48,999 nt of DNA from Desulfovibrio sp. X2. Lineage in GTDB: Bacteria > Desulfobacterota > Desulfovibrionia > Desulfovibrionales > Desulfovibrionaceae. Positions within the stretch are counted from its first letter, which is position 1. Every line of letters starts with the position of its first letter. The stretch spans positions 1 to 48,999 of the forward strand of contig NZ_ATHV01000009.1 of assembly GCF_000422205.1 (NCBI RefSeq). The letters run 5' to 3'. The notes beneath the pieces were generated by a model. It did not search any database. It had not been told where the DNA came from and was given only the letters and a program-made list of their open reading frames with translations. Of this stretch, positions 9,220-17,998 are shown in pieces. Both the position numbers and the translations under genes were made by a program.

Positions 9220-10080
9220 ATGAGCGAGAAGCAAGGCGGGGGCCTCAGCAGGCGCGCCTTCCTCACCGGCGGCGCGGCGGCCGCAGCGGCCCTGGCCGTG
9301 CGGGCGGCGGGGGAGCCGGGCGGCCCCTATGCGGGGCAGGGCCTGCAGGTCTGGTCCTGCGGCGGCCTGGCCGAGGGCTTCATGCCCGCCAACGCGGCCT
9401 ACGAGGCCGAGAGCGGCTGCGCGGTCAGCTACACCGGCGCCTTCGCCGCGGCGCTCGGCAAGTCGCTCCTGGGCGGGGCCACCACCGAGGTCTTCGCCCC
9501 GCGCGTGCTCGACCTCGCCCGCAAGCTCAAGTCCGTGGGCAAGATGCTCCACTACCAGCCCCTGTGCTTCACGAGCTACGTGCTGGTCACGCCGAAGGGC
9601 AATCCGGCGGGCATCGGGTCGGTCCACGACCTCGCGCGGCCGGGCCTTCGCACCATGCTCTCGCCCGACTCCTCGCCTCCGGGCGGCGCGGCCTCCATGG
9701 CGCTGCTCAAGAAGGCCGGGGTCGTTGAGGGCGCCAAGAAGAACGCCATATTCCTCGGCTCCTGCGTGCAGCACGACGTGTCCGAGGTGGCCGCTGGGCG
9801 GGCCGACGCCGCCGTCGTCGAGAAGCGCATCACGCGGCTGCCGCGCTACCGGGACGCCTTCGAGATCATTCCCATCCCCGAGGAATATTTCCCGGCCCCG
9901 CCCGTGCCCTTCTCCATCGGGGTCATGAAGTTCGCCAAGAACCGCGAGCTGGCCGAGGACTTCGTCCGCTTCATCACCTCGGAGGCGGGCCAGTCCCACT
10001 TCGAGGCGGCCGGGTTCGTGCCCGCGCTCTCCGACGAGGGCAGGCGTCTGGCGAAGAAATACGGAGCGTACGATGGCTAG
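9220..10080 (+). CDS. Tat-exported periplasmic binding protein, ModA-like fold
   Basis: Encodes 286 residues. The N terminus carries SRRAFLTGG (residues 10-18) followed by an alanine-rich hydrophobic stretch, a twin-arginine export signal. The rest resembles type II oxyanion-binding proteins (GLQVWSCGGLAEGFMPANAAYEAESG; AADAAVVEKR-like hinge; EDFVRFITSEAGQSHFEAAGF near the end), the molybdate/tungstate/sulfate-binding class. ATG 9220 follows AAGGAG at 9208-9213. No permease or ATPase is nearby; instead its stop overlaps the start of a membrane polyferredoxin by 8 nt. Tat export suggests that it folds, perhaps with a cofactor, before crossing the membrane. The ligand is unknown. Confidence 0.75.
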   Translation: MSEKQGGGLSRRAFLTGGAAAAAALAVRAAGEPGGPYAGQGLQVWSCGGLAEGFMPANAAYEAESGCAVSYTGAFAAALGKSLLGGATTEVFAPRVLDLARKLKSVGKMLHYQPLCFTSYVLVTPKGNPAGIGSVHDLARPGLRTMLSPDSSPPGGAASMALLKKAGVVEGAKKNAIFLGSCVQHDVSEVAAGRADAAVVEKRITRLPRYRDAFEIIPIPEEYFPAPPVPFSIGVMKFAKNRELAEDFVRFITSEAGQSHFEAAGFVPALSDEGRRLAKKYGAYDG

Positions 10081-10870
10081 CGCCGCCCGGACCCTGCAAT
10101 GGAAGCGGCGGATCATCCAGGCCGCCTCGCTCTTCGTCATCGGCGAGTTCTCCTACTTCGGCATCTTCCGCTGCCCCTTCGCCGTGCCCTACGTGAGCTG
10201 CCCCAACTGCCCCGTGGTGCAGTGCCCGGGCCGCAAGCTGTGGCTCACGGCCTGGATCGGCATCCTGGCCTCGGCGCTGTTCTTCGGCCGGGCGTTCTGC
10301 GGCTACGCCTGCCCCGGCGGCATGGTCGCGGAGCTCTTCGACCGCGTCTCGCCCTTCACCAGGAGCATCGGCCGCCGCGTGTCCAAGGGTTTCGACCGCG
10401 TCCTGCGCAACGCCAAGTACGTGGCCGCGGCCGCGGCGCTCTACCTCTTCCTCGGCCTGCACAACCCGCGCTGGGCCGTGCCCATCCGCACCGGCGAGTT
10501 CTTCCAGGCCACGGCGCTCACCTTCCACCACGCCTTCACGCCCTGGCTCTTCCGCACCGGGACCGTGCTCGGCGCCCTGGCGCTCGGGCTCCTCGTGCCC
10601 TACTTCTGGTGCCGCTACCTCTGCCCCACGGGCGGCATCCTGGACGTCTTCGGCCGCTTCGCCCCGGCCCGCCACCGCATGACCGCGGACTGCACGGACT
10701 GCGGCAAGTGCGAAAGATCCTGCGGCATGGCGACGCGGCCCTCCGAGCCCAACTGCACGAACTGCGGCGCCTGCGTCTCCGACTGCCCGGCGAACGCCAT
10801 CCGCTTCGGCCTCGGCGGCGGCGGCGGAACATCCGCGGACGAGGAGAACGCGCCGGAAAAACAGGCCTAG
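10073..10870 (+). CDS. NapH/NosR-type membrane polyferredoxin
   Basis: Encodes 265 residues with four or five membrane spans. Two cytoplasmic-loop motifs, CGYACPGG (Cys76, Cys80) and CRYLCPTGG (Cys180, Cys184), are those of the NapH/NosR/RdxA family. Two [4Fe-4S] ferredoxin motifs follow: CTDCGKCERSC (Cys207-217) and CTNCGACVSDCP (Cys228-238). An extra cysteine cluster (CPNCPVVQCPG) lies near residue 45. Such proteins pass electrons between the quinone pool and periplasmic or membrane-bound enzymes. The 8-nt overlap with the binding-protein gene indicates one functional unit. The TAG stop lies inside the CTAG target of the adjacent MITE-like element. Confidence 0.85.
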   Translation: MASAARTLQWKRRIIQAASLFVIGEFSYFGIFRCPFAVPYVSCPNCPVVQCPGRKLWLTAWIGILASALFFGRAFCGYACPGGMVAELFDRVSPFTRSIGRRVSKGFDRVLRNAKYVAAAAALYLFLGLHNPRWAVPIRTGEFFQATALTFHHAFTPWLFRTGTVLGALALGLLVPYFWCRYLCPTGGILDVFGRFAPARHRMTADCTDCGKCERSCGMATRPSEPNCTNCGACVSDCPANAIRFGLGGGGGTSADEENAPEKQA

Positions 10871-11104
10871 TGTCGCGTCCATGAAAAAGTCGATACGCCA
10901 GGCAGTGGTCGTACGCGACACGTGAACCGGGCGAATGCACGGTTCCGCCGCCAGCGGCAGCCGTTAGGCGAGCGCGCTTGGGCGCGAGTCTTACGGATGC
11001 CGACAGCAGCGCCGTCGGCGGCGTAAGCAAGCCGAAAACCACGTTTTCGGCGCAGCGATCTTCCGCAAAATACGGCCTTGCGTATTTTGCGGACGTCACA
11101 CTAG
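10867..11104. mobile_element. MITE-like element with CTAG target duplication
   Basis: A 230-bp non-coding element (10871-11100) is flanked by CTAG on both sides (10867-10870 and 11101-11104). Its ends TGTCGCGTCC and GGACGTCACA are inverted repeats matching at 8 of 10 positions. Inside are several hairpins: TGTCGCGT/ACGCGACA (10871-10878 with 10913-10920), CTTACG..GCCGAC/GTCGGC..CGTAAG (10990-11027), GCCGAAAA/TTTTCGGC (11031-11051) and a perfect 12-bp CCGCAAAATACG/CGTATTTTGCGG (11063-11092). CTAG duplications are known for IS5-group elements, but the parent element is not identified. It sits exactly at the stop codon of the polyferredoxin gene, without changing the protein. Confidence 0.65.
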
Positions 11105-11125
11105 ACACGCGGCGCAAAAACCCCG

Positions 11126-11179
11126 AAGACGGGCCGGGCCAGGGACGCACCCTGCCCGGCCGGGGGCCGCCCCGTCTTT
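11126..11179 (+). terminator. Terminator-like hairpin beyond the MITE
   Basis: AAGACGGG (11126-11133) pairs with CCCGTCTT (11171-11178) around an inner GGCCGGG..CAGGG/CCCTG..CCCGGCC stem; a short T-run follows. It is probably the original terminator of the binding-protein/polyferredoxin operon, now separated from the stop codon by the MITE-like insertion. Confidence 0.55.
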
Positions 11180-11235
11180 CCAATTCCGTCATGCCGTGCT
11201 ACACGGCGGGCACGATACCGCCCACGGGAGCCGAC

Positions 11236-12609
11236 ATGAACGAAGCCACCTGCGCGCTGGTCCTTGCCGCCGGCAAGGGAACGCGCATGCACGCACGCGA
11301 CCTGCCCAAGGTCATGATGCCCATCCTGGGCGAGCCCATGCTCTGGTACGTGCAGCGTGCCCTCACCCCGTCCTTCGCGGAACACGTCTACACCGTGGTC
11401 GGCTTCGGCGCGGACCGCGTGGCCGAGGCCTTTCCCGAGTCCACCGAACGCTTCGTGCACCAGGAGGAGCAGCTGGGCACGGGCCATGCGCTCGTGACCG
11501 CCTGGCCGCGCCTCAAGGCGGCAGGCTACCGCTACGTGGTCGTGGTCAACGGCGACACGCCGCTCTTGCGCGGCGCCTCCGTGGACCGGCTGGTAGAGGA
11601 GGCCACCGCCAGGAAGGCCGCCCTGGCCTTCCTCTCGGTCGAGGCGCCCGAGCCCAATGCCTTCGGCCGCGTGCTGCGCGACGCGGACGGCCGGGTGAGC
11701 GCGATCATCGAGGCCAAGGACTACGATCCGGAGAAGCACGGCCCGGCCCCGCGCGAGGTCAACGCGGGCCTCTATTTCCTGGACATGCAGTTCGTCGAGC
11801 CGCTGCTCGGCTGGCTCGGCAACACGAACGCGGCGCGTGAATATTACATCACGGACCTCGTGGAGCTGGCCATCGCGGACAACAACCTCGTGCTCGCGGT
11901 CAACTGCGGCGAGGACCCCACGCTCATGGGCATCAACACGCCGCTCGAGCTCTCGGACGCCGAGGAGCTCTTGCGCGCCGAGATCGCCCACCAGCACCTG
12001 AACCACGGCGTGCGGCTGCACAATCCAGCCGGGTGCCGCATCGGCCCCCGCGTGACCATCAAGCCGGGTGCGCAGATCACGGGCCCGTGCGAACTCATGG
12101 GTGAGACGGTGATCGACCAGGACGTGGTCGTGGACGCATTCTGCCACGTCATGGAATCCTGGCTCAGCCAGGGCGCGCAGGTGCGCCACTTCTCCCACCT
12201 GGAGAAAGCCGAGGTGGGCCCGGGCTGCGTGGTCGGCCCCTACGCGCGGCTCCGCCCCGGCGCCATCCTCGAGGAGAAGGCCAAGGTCGGCAACTTCGTG
12301 GAGATGAAGAAGGCCGTGCTCGGCAAGGGGTCCAAGGCCAGCCACCTGACCTACCTCGGCGACGCCGAGATAGGCGAGGGGGTGAACATCGGCGCGGGCA
12401 CCATCACCTGCAACTACGACGGCGTGCGCAAGCACAAGACGGTCATCGGGAACGGGGCCTTCATCGGCAGCAACACGGCCCTGGTCGCGCCCGTGACCGT
12501 GGGGGCCGGCGCCCTGGTGGGAGCCGGTTCGACCATCACCAAGGACGTTGCGCAAGGCAGCCTCGCCCTGACCAGGGCGGAGCAGCGGCAATTGCCGCGG
12601 CGCAAATAA
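11236..12609 (+). CDS. glmU: Bifunctional UDP-N-acetylglucosamine pyrophosphorylase / glucosamine-1-phosphate acetyltransferase
   Basis: Encodes 457 residues and makes UDP-GlcNAc for peptidoglycan and lipopolysaccharide. The N-terminal uridyltransferase domain starts with LVLAAGKGTRMHARDLPKV (about 8-26). The C-terminal left-handed beta-helix (about 260-455) carries the acetyltransferase site, with the catalytic-type His370 in KASHLTYLGD and GAGTITCNYDG after it. Length is normal. ATG 11236 follows GGGAG by a short spacer; the longer open frame upstream runs through the MITE and a terminator and is not real. The promoter must lie between 11180 and 11235. Confidence 0.95.
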   Translation: MNEATCALVLAAGKGTRMHARDLPKVMMPILGEPMLWYVQRALTPSFAEHVYTVVGFGADRVAEAFPESTERFVHQEEQLGTGHALVTAWPRLKAAGYRYVVVVNGDTPLLRGASVDRLVEEATARKAALAFLSVEAPEPNAFGRVLRDADGRVSAIIEAKDYDPEKHGPAPREVNAGLYFLDMQFVEPLLGWLGNTNAAREYYITDLVELAIADNNLVLAVNCGEDPTLMGINTPLELSDAEELLRAEIAHQHLNHGVRLHNPAGCRIGPRVTIKPGAQITGPCELMGETVIDQDVVVDAFCHVMESWLSQGAQVRHFSHLEKAEVGPGCVVGPYARLRPGAILEEKAKVGNFVEMKKAVLGKGSKASHLTYLGDAEIGEGVNIGAGTITCNYDGVRKHKTVIGNGAFIGSNTALVAPVTVGAGALVGAGSTITKDVAQGSLALTRAEQRQLPRRK

Positions 12610-12625
12610 ACCGGCCCGATCGGCC

Positions 12626-12654
12626 TTGATTTACGGCCGGGGGAGTCTTAGAAT
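12626..12654 (+). promoter_or_regulatory. Sigma-70 type promoter placing +1 at the zapB-like ATG
   Basis: TTGATT (12626-12631), a 17-nt spacer, then TAGAAT (12649-12654). The -10 matches 5 of 6 consensus bases. Transcription would start about 6-7 nt after the -10, at or beside A12661, the first base of the start codon, implying a leaderless message. Confidence 0.65.
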
Positions 12655-12660
12655 TTGCAT

Positions 12661-12837
12661 ATGGAAATACTTGAGCAGCTTGAGCAGCGCATGACCGCGC
12701 TGCTGAACAAGATCAAGGAGTTGGAGGAAGAGAACAGGCTCCTCAAAACGGAGCTTGCGGAGATCCGGCAGAACAGGGATGCCGTGATGTCGCGTATCGA
12801 CGGCCTGTTGCAGAAGGTCCAGGGAGCTCTCGAGTAA
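12661..12837 (+). CDS. ZapB-like cell-division coiled-coil protein
   Basis: Encodes 58 residues that form almost one continuous coiled coil with heptad-spaced Leu/Ile (EILEQLEQRMTALLNKIKEL and onwards). Size, coiled-coil form and position immediately before zapA fit a ZapB-type partner that links ZapA-bound FtsZ. No Shine-Dalgarno sequence precedes ATG 12661; the nearest GGGGAG is about 15 nt away and would lie upstream of the predicted +1. Translation from a leaderless message, or from TTG 12655, are the alternatives. Similarity to E. coli ZapB is only at the level of general form. Confidence 0.7.
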   Translation: MEILEQLEQRMTALLNKIKELEEENRLLKTELAEIRQNRDAVMSRIDGLLQKVQGALE

Positions 12838-12849
12838 CGTGGTAGCCCG

Positions 12850-13101
12850 ATGCCTCAATACACGTTAAGTGTGCTCGGACTGGAGATACGCTTCAAGACG
12901 GATGCGGACGAGGCTCGTGTGGATGCAGCCAAGTCCCATCTGGAAGAACTGTTCAACCAGATCAGCCAGAGCGGGAAGAACATCAATAAGGAGATCCTGC
13001 TTACGGTATTGGCCTTGAGCTTGGCCGACGACTACCTGCAGACCAAAAGCGAACTGCGGGAGATCGAAGCGAAATTGGGCTCGCTTTTGAAGATAAAATA
13101 A
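12850..13101 (+). CDS. zapA: Cell division protein ZapA
   Basis: Encodes 83 residues. It begins with the ZapA pattern YTLSVLGLEIRFKTDADEAR (residues 4-23) and continues as helices ending in a coiled coil (SKSELREIEAKLGSLLK-like). ZapA cross-links FtsZ filaments at the division ring. Length is slightly below the E. coli protein (109) but normal for short ZapA forms. It starts 12 nt after the zapB-like gene and is followed by 6S RNA, an arrangement conserved in many proteobacteria. Confidence 0.9.
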   Translation: MPQYTLSVLGLEIRFKTDADEARVDAAKSHLEELFNQISQSGKNINKEILLTVLALSLADDYLQTKSELREIEAKLGSLLKIK

Positions 13102-13132
13102 CCGGGGCGCTGGCGGCGCCTGATGAAGTTTT

Positions 13133-13305
13133 CCCTGGGTGGTGCGTGATCGTCACCGGAATTGCTGAGCCAACGAGTACACTTTGGGACGCAGCTTTCA
13201 GTACGGCCCGTGTGCAAGCCCGCTATGCGGGAAGCCTGACGGCCGAACAGCAGCGCCCGCTCTGAGCCTTCGGTTCAGAATACGAGACGACACGGCTACT
13301 CGGGG
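13133..13305 (+). ncRNA. ssrS: 6S RNA (RNA polymerase-binding regulatory RNA)
   Basis: About 173 nt directly downstream of zapA, the conserved genomic position of 6S RNA. The ends CCCTGGGTGGT and GGCTACTCGGGG pair as a closing stem. Inside are an arm pairing GGGACGC with GCGCCC, an apical hairpin CCCGCTATGCGGG flanked by CGGCC/GGCCG, and a 3' hairpin CTGAGCC-TTC-GGTTCAG. The open central region between paired arms mimics a melted promoter, as 6S requires. No ORF of quality lies here. Exact ends are estimated from the closing stem. The terminator at 13315-13334 follows. Confidence 0.7.
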
Positions 13306-13314
13306 TCCCATTAT

Positions 13315-13334
13315 ACGGCCCCAAGGGCCGTTTT
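13315..13334 (+). terminator. Terminator of 6S RNA
   Basis: ACGGCCC (13315-13321), loop CAA, GGGCCGT (13325-13331), then TTT. It lies about 10 nt beyond the predicted 6S 3' end. The following 13335-13610, up to rny, shows no credible ORF or clear structure. Confidence 0.7.
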
Positions 13335-13610
13335 GCAGATAAAGCCGCCTGCCTTCACCCCCGGTCGCAGAAGACGCCCGAGCCATGCCCGAGCCATGCC
13401 GCGGCGCGTCGTGCCGCAGGCGGCATGCCGGAGCGGGGCAAGTCCCCGCGCTCCAGCCATGCCGCCCGACACGACCGCAGCAGGCAGTCCTTCCCGGGAA
13501 GGCCGCCATGCGCGGCCGCCCTGTCCGCCGCTCTCCGCGCGAACGGCACCTCACGGTGCGCAAGGCCCACACAGGCGGGGCGAACGCCTGAACACATAAA
13601 GGAGAGCAGC

Positions 13611-15176
<1,566 letters not shown>

Positions 15177-15215
15177 GCGGACGCCGCATACGGGCGCGAG
15201 CCCGCGCATCCGCAT

Positions 15216-15246
15216 ACGGGGAGCCGCCTGCCGGGCGGCTCCCCGT
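15216..15246 (+). terminator. Strong hairpin after rny
   Basis: ACGGGGAGCCGCC (15216-15228), loop TGCCG, GGCGGCTCCCCGT (15234-15246): a perfect 13-bp stem. The tail is C/T-rich and lacks a true T-run, so it may be an inefficient terminator or an RNA-stabilising hairpin. Confidence 0.6.
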
Positions 15247-15276
15247 GCTCCCCCCTCCCCTCCTGCCGATACGTGG

Positions 15277-15305
15277 TTGAACCCGGCGCTGCCTTGGCGT
15301 ATTCT
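15277..15305 (+). promoter_or_regulatory. Candidate sigma-70 promoter for the binding-protein/kinase pair
   Basis: TTGAAC (15277-15282), a 17-nt spacer, TATTCT (15300-15305). It matches four of six consensus bases at each box. It lies 80 bp upstream of the start codon at 15386. Confidence 0.45.
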
Positions 15306-15385
15306 GTTGATGTTGTTCCCTGAATTCCGGGAGGAGGAACCCGCGCCCTGCGCAGCGAGCGCTCGCTGTCTCCGCGCGGCCCGAT

Positions 15386-16189
15386 ATGAAGGCCACGACT
15401 TCCCCGCGGTTCGCCCGCATCACACGCCGAGCAGCCTTCACCGCGTTCGCGTTCGCGCTCGCCGGCCTCGCCTGCTCCCTGGCTTCCGCAGCCGCCCACG
15501 GTGAGACGAACGTCCTGCGCGTCCTCTACATGGAGAGGCCGCCCTTCTACCGCACCGAGGGCGAGCGCGCGGGCGGCCTGCTCGTGGACATCACCCGCTC
15601 CGTGCTCGAGGAGGCGGGCATCACGCCCGAGTTCGAATCCATGCCCTCCAAGCGCATCCTCGAGGAGCTGCAGCACCCGGGCAAGGCCGTCTGCTCCGTG
15701 GGCTGGTTCAAGACGGCGCAGCGAGAGGCCTGGGCCAAGTTCAGCCTGCCCATCTACCGCAACCGCCCCCTGGTCGCCCTGGTGCGGCGAAGCGACCTCC
15801 CGCTCTTCCAGGACCGGCACTCCCTGGCCTCCCTGTTCGCCGACAAGAAGCTGATCCTCGGCCGTCTCGAAGGATTCTCCTTCGGCGAAAGTGTGGACGC
15901 TCTCCTGGACGAAGGCTCGCCTGCGGTCTACAGCCTCGCGGGCACGCAGCGCCAGCTCGTGCGCATGCTGGCCGCGGGGCGCATCGACTACATGCTCGTC
16001 TCCCCGGAGGAGGTCGCGACCCTGCTCGCGGACGCCGGGCTCGCGCCCTCCCGCTTCAGCGTGCTGGGACTGCGCGACGCGCCTTCCGGCAACCTCCGCT
16101 ACCTGATGTGCTCCAAGGCCGTGCCCGACGCCGAGCTGCGGCGCATCAACGACGTGCTGGCCAGGCGGGCCATGCCGCGGGAGCCTTGA
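15386..16189 (+). CDS. Periplasmic solute-binding protein, family 3 type
   Basis: Encodes 267 residues. A cleavable signal peptide covers about residues 1-40 (basic start, hydrophobic core AFTAFAFALAGLACSLASA). The mature part has the SBP_bac_3 pattern: LRVLYMERPPFYRTEGERAGGLLVDITRSV near its start, then two lobes. There is no ABC permease or ATPase beside it. The stop is separated from the next gene, a histidine kinase, by a single base, so this is probably a sensory binding protein rather than a transport component. The ligand is unknown. No clear Shine-Dalgarno sequence precedes ATG 15386. Confidence 0.75.
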   Translation: MKATTSPRFARITRRAAFTAFAFALAGLACSLASAAAHGETNVLRVLYMERPPFYRTEGERAGGLLVDITRSVLEEAGITPEFESMPSKRILEELQHPGKAVCSVGWFKTAQREAWAKFSLPIYRNRPLVALVRRSDLPLFQDRHSLASLFADKKLILGRLEGFSFGESVDALLDEGSPAVYSLAGTQRQLVRMLAAGRIDYMLVSPEEVATLLADAGLAPSRFSVLGLRDAPSGNLRYLMCSKAVPDAELRRINDVLARRAMPREP

Positions 16190-16190
16190 G

Positions 16191-17870
16191 GTGGCGGCAC
16201 GCAGCTTCCTCGGCCGCTCCCTGTCGCGCGACCTGAGCCTGAGCCTGGCCCTGGTGGTTTCCCTCGTGGCCGCGGCCGCGCTGGTCCTGCTCTTCGCCAG
16301 CACCCAGAAGCAGGCCGAGGAGGAGAACGAGGCCCGCGCGGACTCCTACCTGACCTTCCTGCAGGAGACGCTGCGCATCCCCATGTGGGAGCTGAACGAC
16401 CAGGCCATCGACGAGATCGGCCGGACCTTCGCGCACAACGAGTTCGTCGAGGGCATCACCATCCGGGACGCGGACGGCCGCGTGCTGTTCAGCGCAGCGC
16501 ACGGCAAGGGCCACGGCGTGATCAGGAGGGCCGAGATCACCCACGACGGCACGACCATCGGCCGCGTGATCCTCGAGCTGAACATCGACGCGCAGAAGGC
16601 GGCGCGCCGCACCCTGCTCCTGAACTTCGCAGGCGCATCGCTGCTGGCCGTGCTGGTGCTCGTGGGGGTCACGGGCATCCTCCTGCGCGTGCTGCTGCGA
16701 CGCCCCTTCCACACCCTGGACGGGCTCATCAGCGAGTACGCCGCGGGCCGCTACGACGCCCTGCCCCCGGCCATCCCCTACGAGGAGTTCCACCCCATCA
16801 CCGCGCTGCTCGTGCAGATGGGCCAGACCATCCAGAGCCAGATGGAGCGGCTGAGCGAGGCCGAGCAGGCCTACCGTTCCATCTTCGAGAACGCGAGCGA
16901 GGGCCTGGCGCGCCTGACGCCGGGAGGCCGCTTCCTGAGCATCAACCCGGCCGGCGCCGACATCCTCGGCTTCGACTGCCCGGAGGCGCTCCTGGCGCGC
17001 GAGAACCTCCACAGCACGGACTTCTACGCCGACCTCTCGGCCCAAAAGATGCTCCAGGACGCGCTGCGCACGAACGGCGAGGCCCATGGCGTGGTGGCCA
17101 TCACCACGGCCCGGGGCGAGAGCCGCTGGATCGAGGTCCACGCCCGGGCCATGCCGGGCGCGGGCGGCGGCCACGAGATCACCGAGACCGTGATCATCGA
17201 CGTCACGGAACGCCACCATGCCGAGATGCGGCTCGCGAAATCCCTGTCGGAGAAGGACATCCTGCTCAAGGAGATCCACCACCGGGTCAAGAACAACCTG
17301 CAGATCGTCTCGAGCCTGCTCTACCTGCAGTCGCAGGGCATCGACGACAAGGCGCTGCGCGACCTCTTCCTGGAGAGCCAGGGGCGCATCGCCTCCATGG
17401 CCCTGGTGCACGAGGAGATGTACCAGACGCACAACCTCTCCGGCGTGGACCTCGGGGAATACGCCAAGAAGCTCGTGGTGCGCCTGCTCTCCACCTACGG
17501 CAAGAGCGGCGTGGAGCTCACGGCCGAGGTGGCCCGCGTCCCGGTCTCCCTGGAGACGGCCATCCCCTGCGCGCTCATCCTGAACGAGCTGGTGACCAAC
17601 GCCTGCAAGCACGCCTTCAGCGGCGTGAACGCGGGCTCCCTGCACCTGTGCGTCGCCGCCTCCGAAGAGACGGTCTCCCTGCAGGTCCGGGACAACGGCC
17701 CCGGCCTGCCGCAGGACTTCCACCCCGAGGACGCGTCCACCCTGGGCATGCTTCTCATCTCCCGCCTCACGGAGCAGATCAGGGGGCGCCTCGAGACCGG
17801 GAACGCGCCCGACGGCGGCGCCTGCTTCACCATCGCCTTCCCGCTCGAGCAGAAAGAGAAGACGGCCTGA
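16191..17870 (+). CDS. Membrane histidine kinase, HisKA_2 type with PAS domain
   Basis: Encodes 559 residues from GTG 16191. Two membrane spans (about 15-40 and 145-170) enclose a periplasmic sensor of about 105 residues. A HAMP-like linker follows, then a PAS domain (about 225-345), the HisKA_2 dimerisation/phosphoacceptor motif LLKEIHHRVKNNLQ with His363 or His364, and an HATPase domain with LILNELVTNACKHAF and DNGPGLP. The cognate response regulator is not in the window. One base separates it from the upstream binding-protein gene, so a ligand-loaded binding protein may be its input. Confidence 0.85.
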   Translation: MAARSFLGRSLSRDLSLSLALVVSLVAAAALVLLFASTQKQAEEENEARADSYLTFLQETLRIPMWELNDQAIDEIGRTFAHNEFVEGITIRDADGRVLFSAAHGKGHGVIRRAEITHDGTTIGRVILELNIDAQKAARRTLLLNFAGASLLAVLVLVGVTGILLRVLLRRPFHTLDGLISEYAAGRYDALPPAIPYEEFHPITALLVQMGQTIQSQMERLSEAEQAYRSIFENASEGLARLTPGGRFLSINPAGADILGFDCPEALLARENLHSTDFYADLSAQKMLQDALRTNGEAHGVVAITTARGESRWIEVHARAMPGAGGGHEITETVIIDVTERHHAEMRLAKSLSEKDILLKEIHHRVKNNLQIVSSLLYLQSQGIDDKALRDLFLESQGRIASMALVHEEMYQTHNLSGVDLGEYAKKLVVRLLSTYGKSGVELTAEVARVPVSLETAIPCALILNELVTNACKHAFSGVNAGSLHLCVAASEETVSLQVRDNGPGLPQDFHPEDASTLGMLLISRLTEQIRGRLETGNAPDGGACFTIAFPLEQKEKTA

Positions 17871-17998
17871 ACCCGGTGCAAGGGCGCGGCGCGCAGCGCA
17901 TTCCCCCTTGGCAGCCGCTTCCGGCTCGGGTAATCTCCGCTGCCCGATAGGCTCGGCGAAACGTTACAACCGGCATCCGGTCATCAAGGAGTCGACGC

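Noticed and set aside
10871-11100. Cobalamin or other riboswitch suggested by the GCCAGGCAGTGG segment and hairpins
   Set aside because: The conserved B12-box and surrounding elements are absent, and the flanking CTAG duplication with terminal inverted repeats explains the region better.
10978-11235. Upstream extension of the glmU frame
   Set aside because: It runs through the MITE-like element and a hairpin terminator; glmU proteins begin at the MNEATCALVLAAG position, which has its own ribosome binding site.
13335-13610. Small ORFs between 6S RNA and rny, including a possible ygfA-like gene
   Set aside because: The frames are short, Arg/Pro-rich, lack ribosome binding sites and show no resemblance to 5-formyltetrahydrofolate cyclo-ligase.
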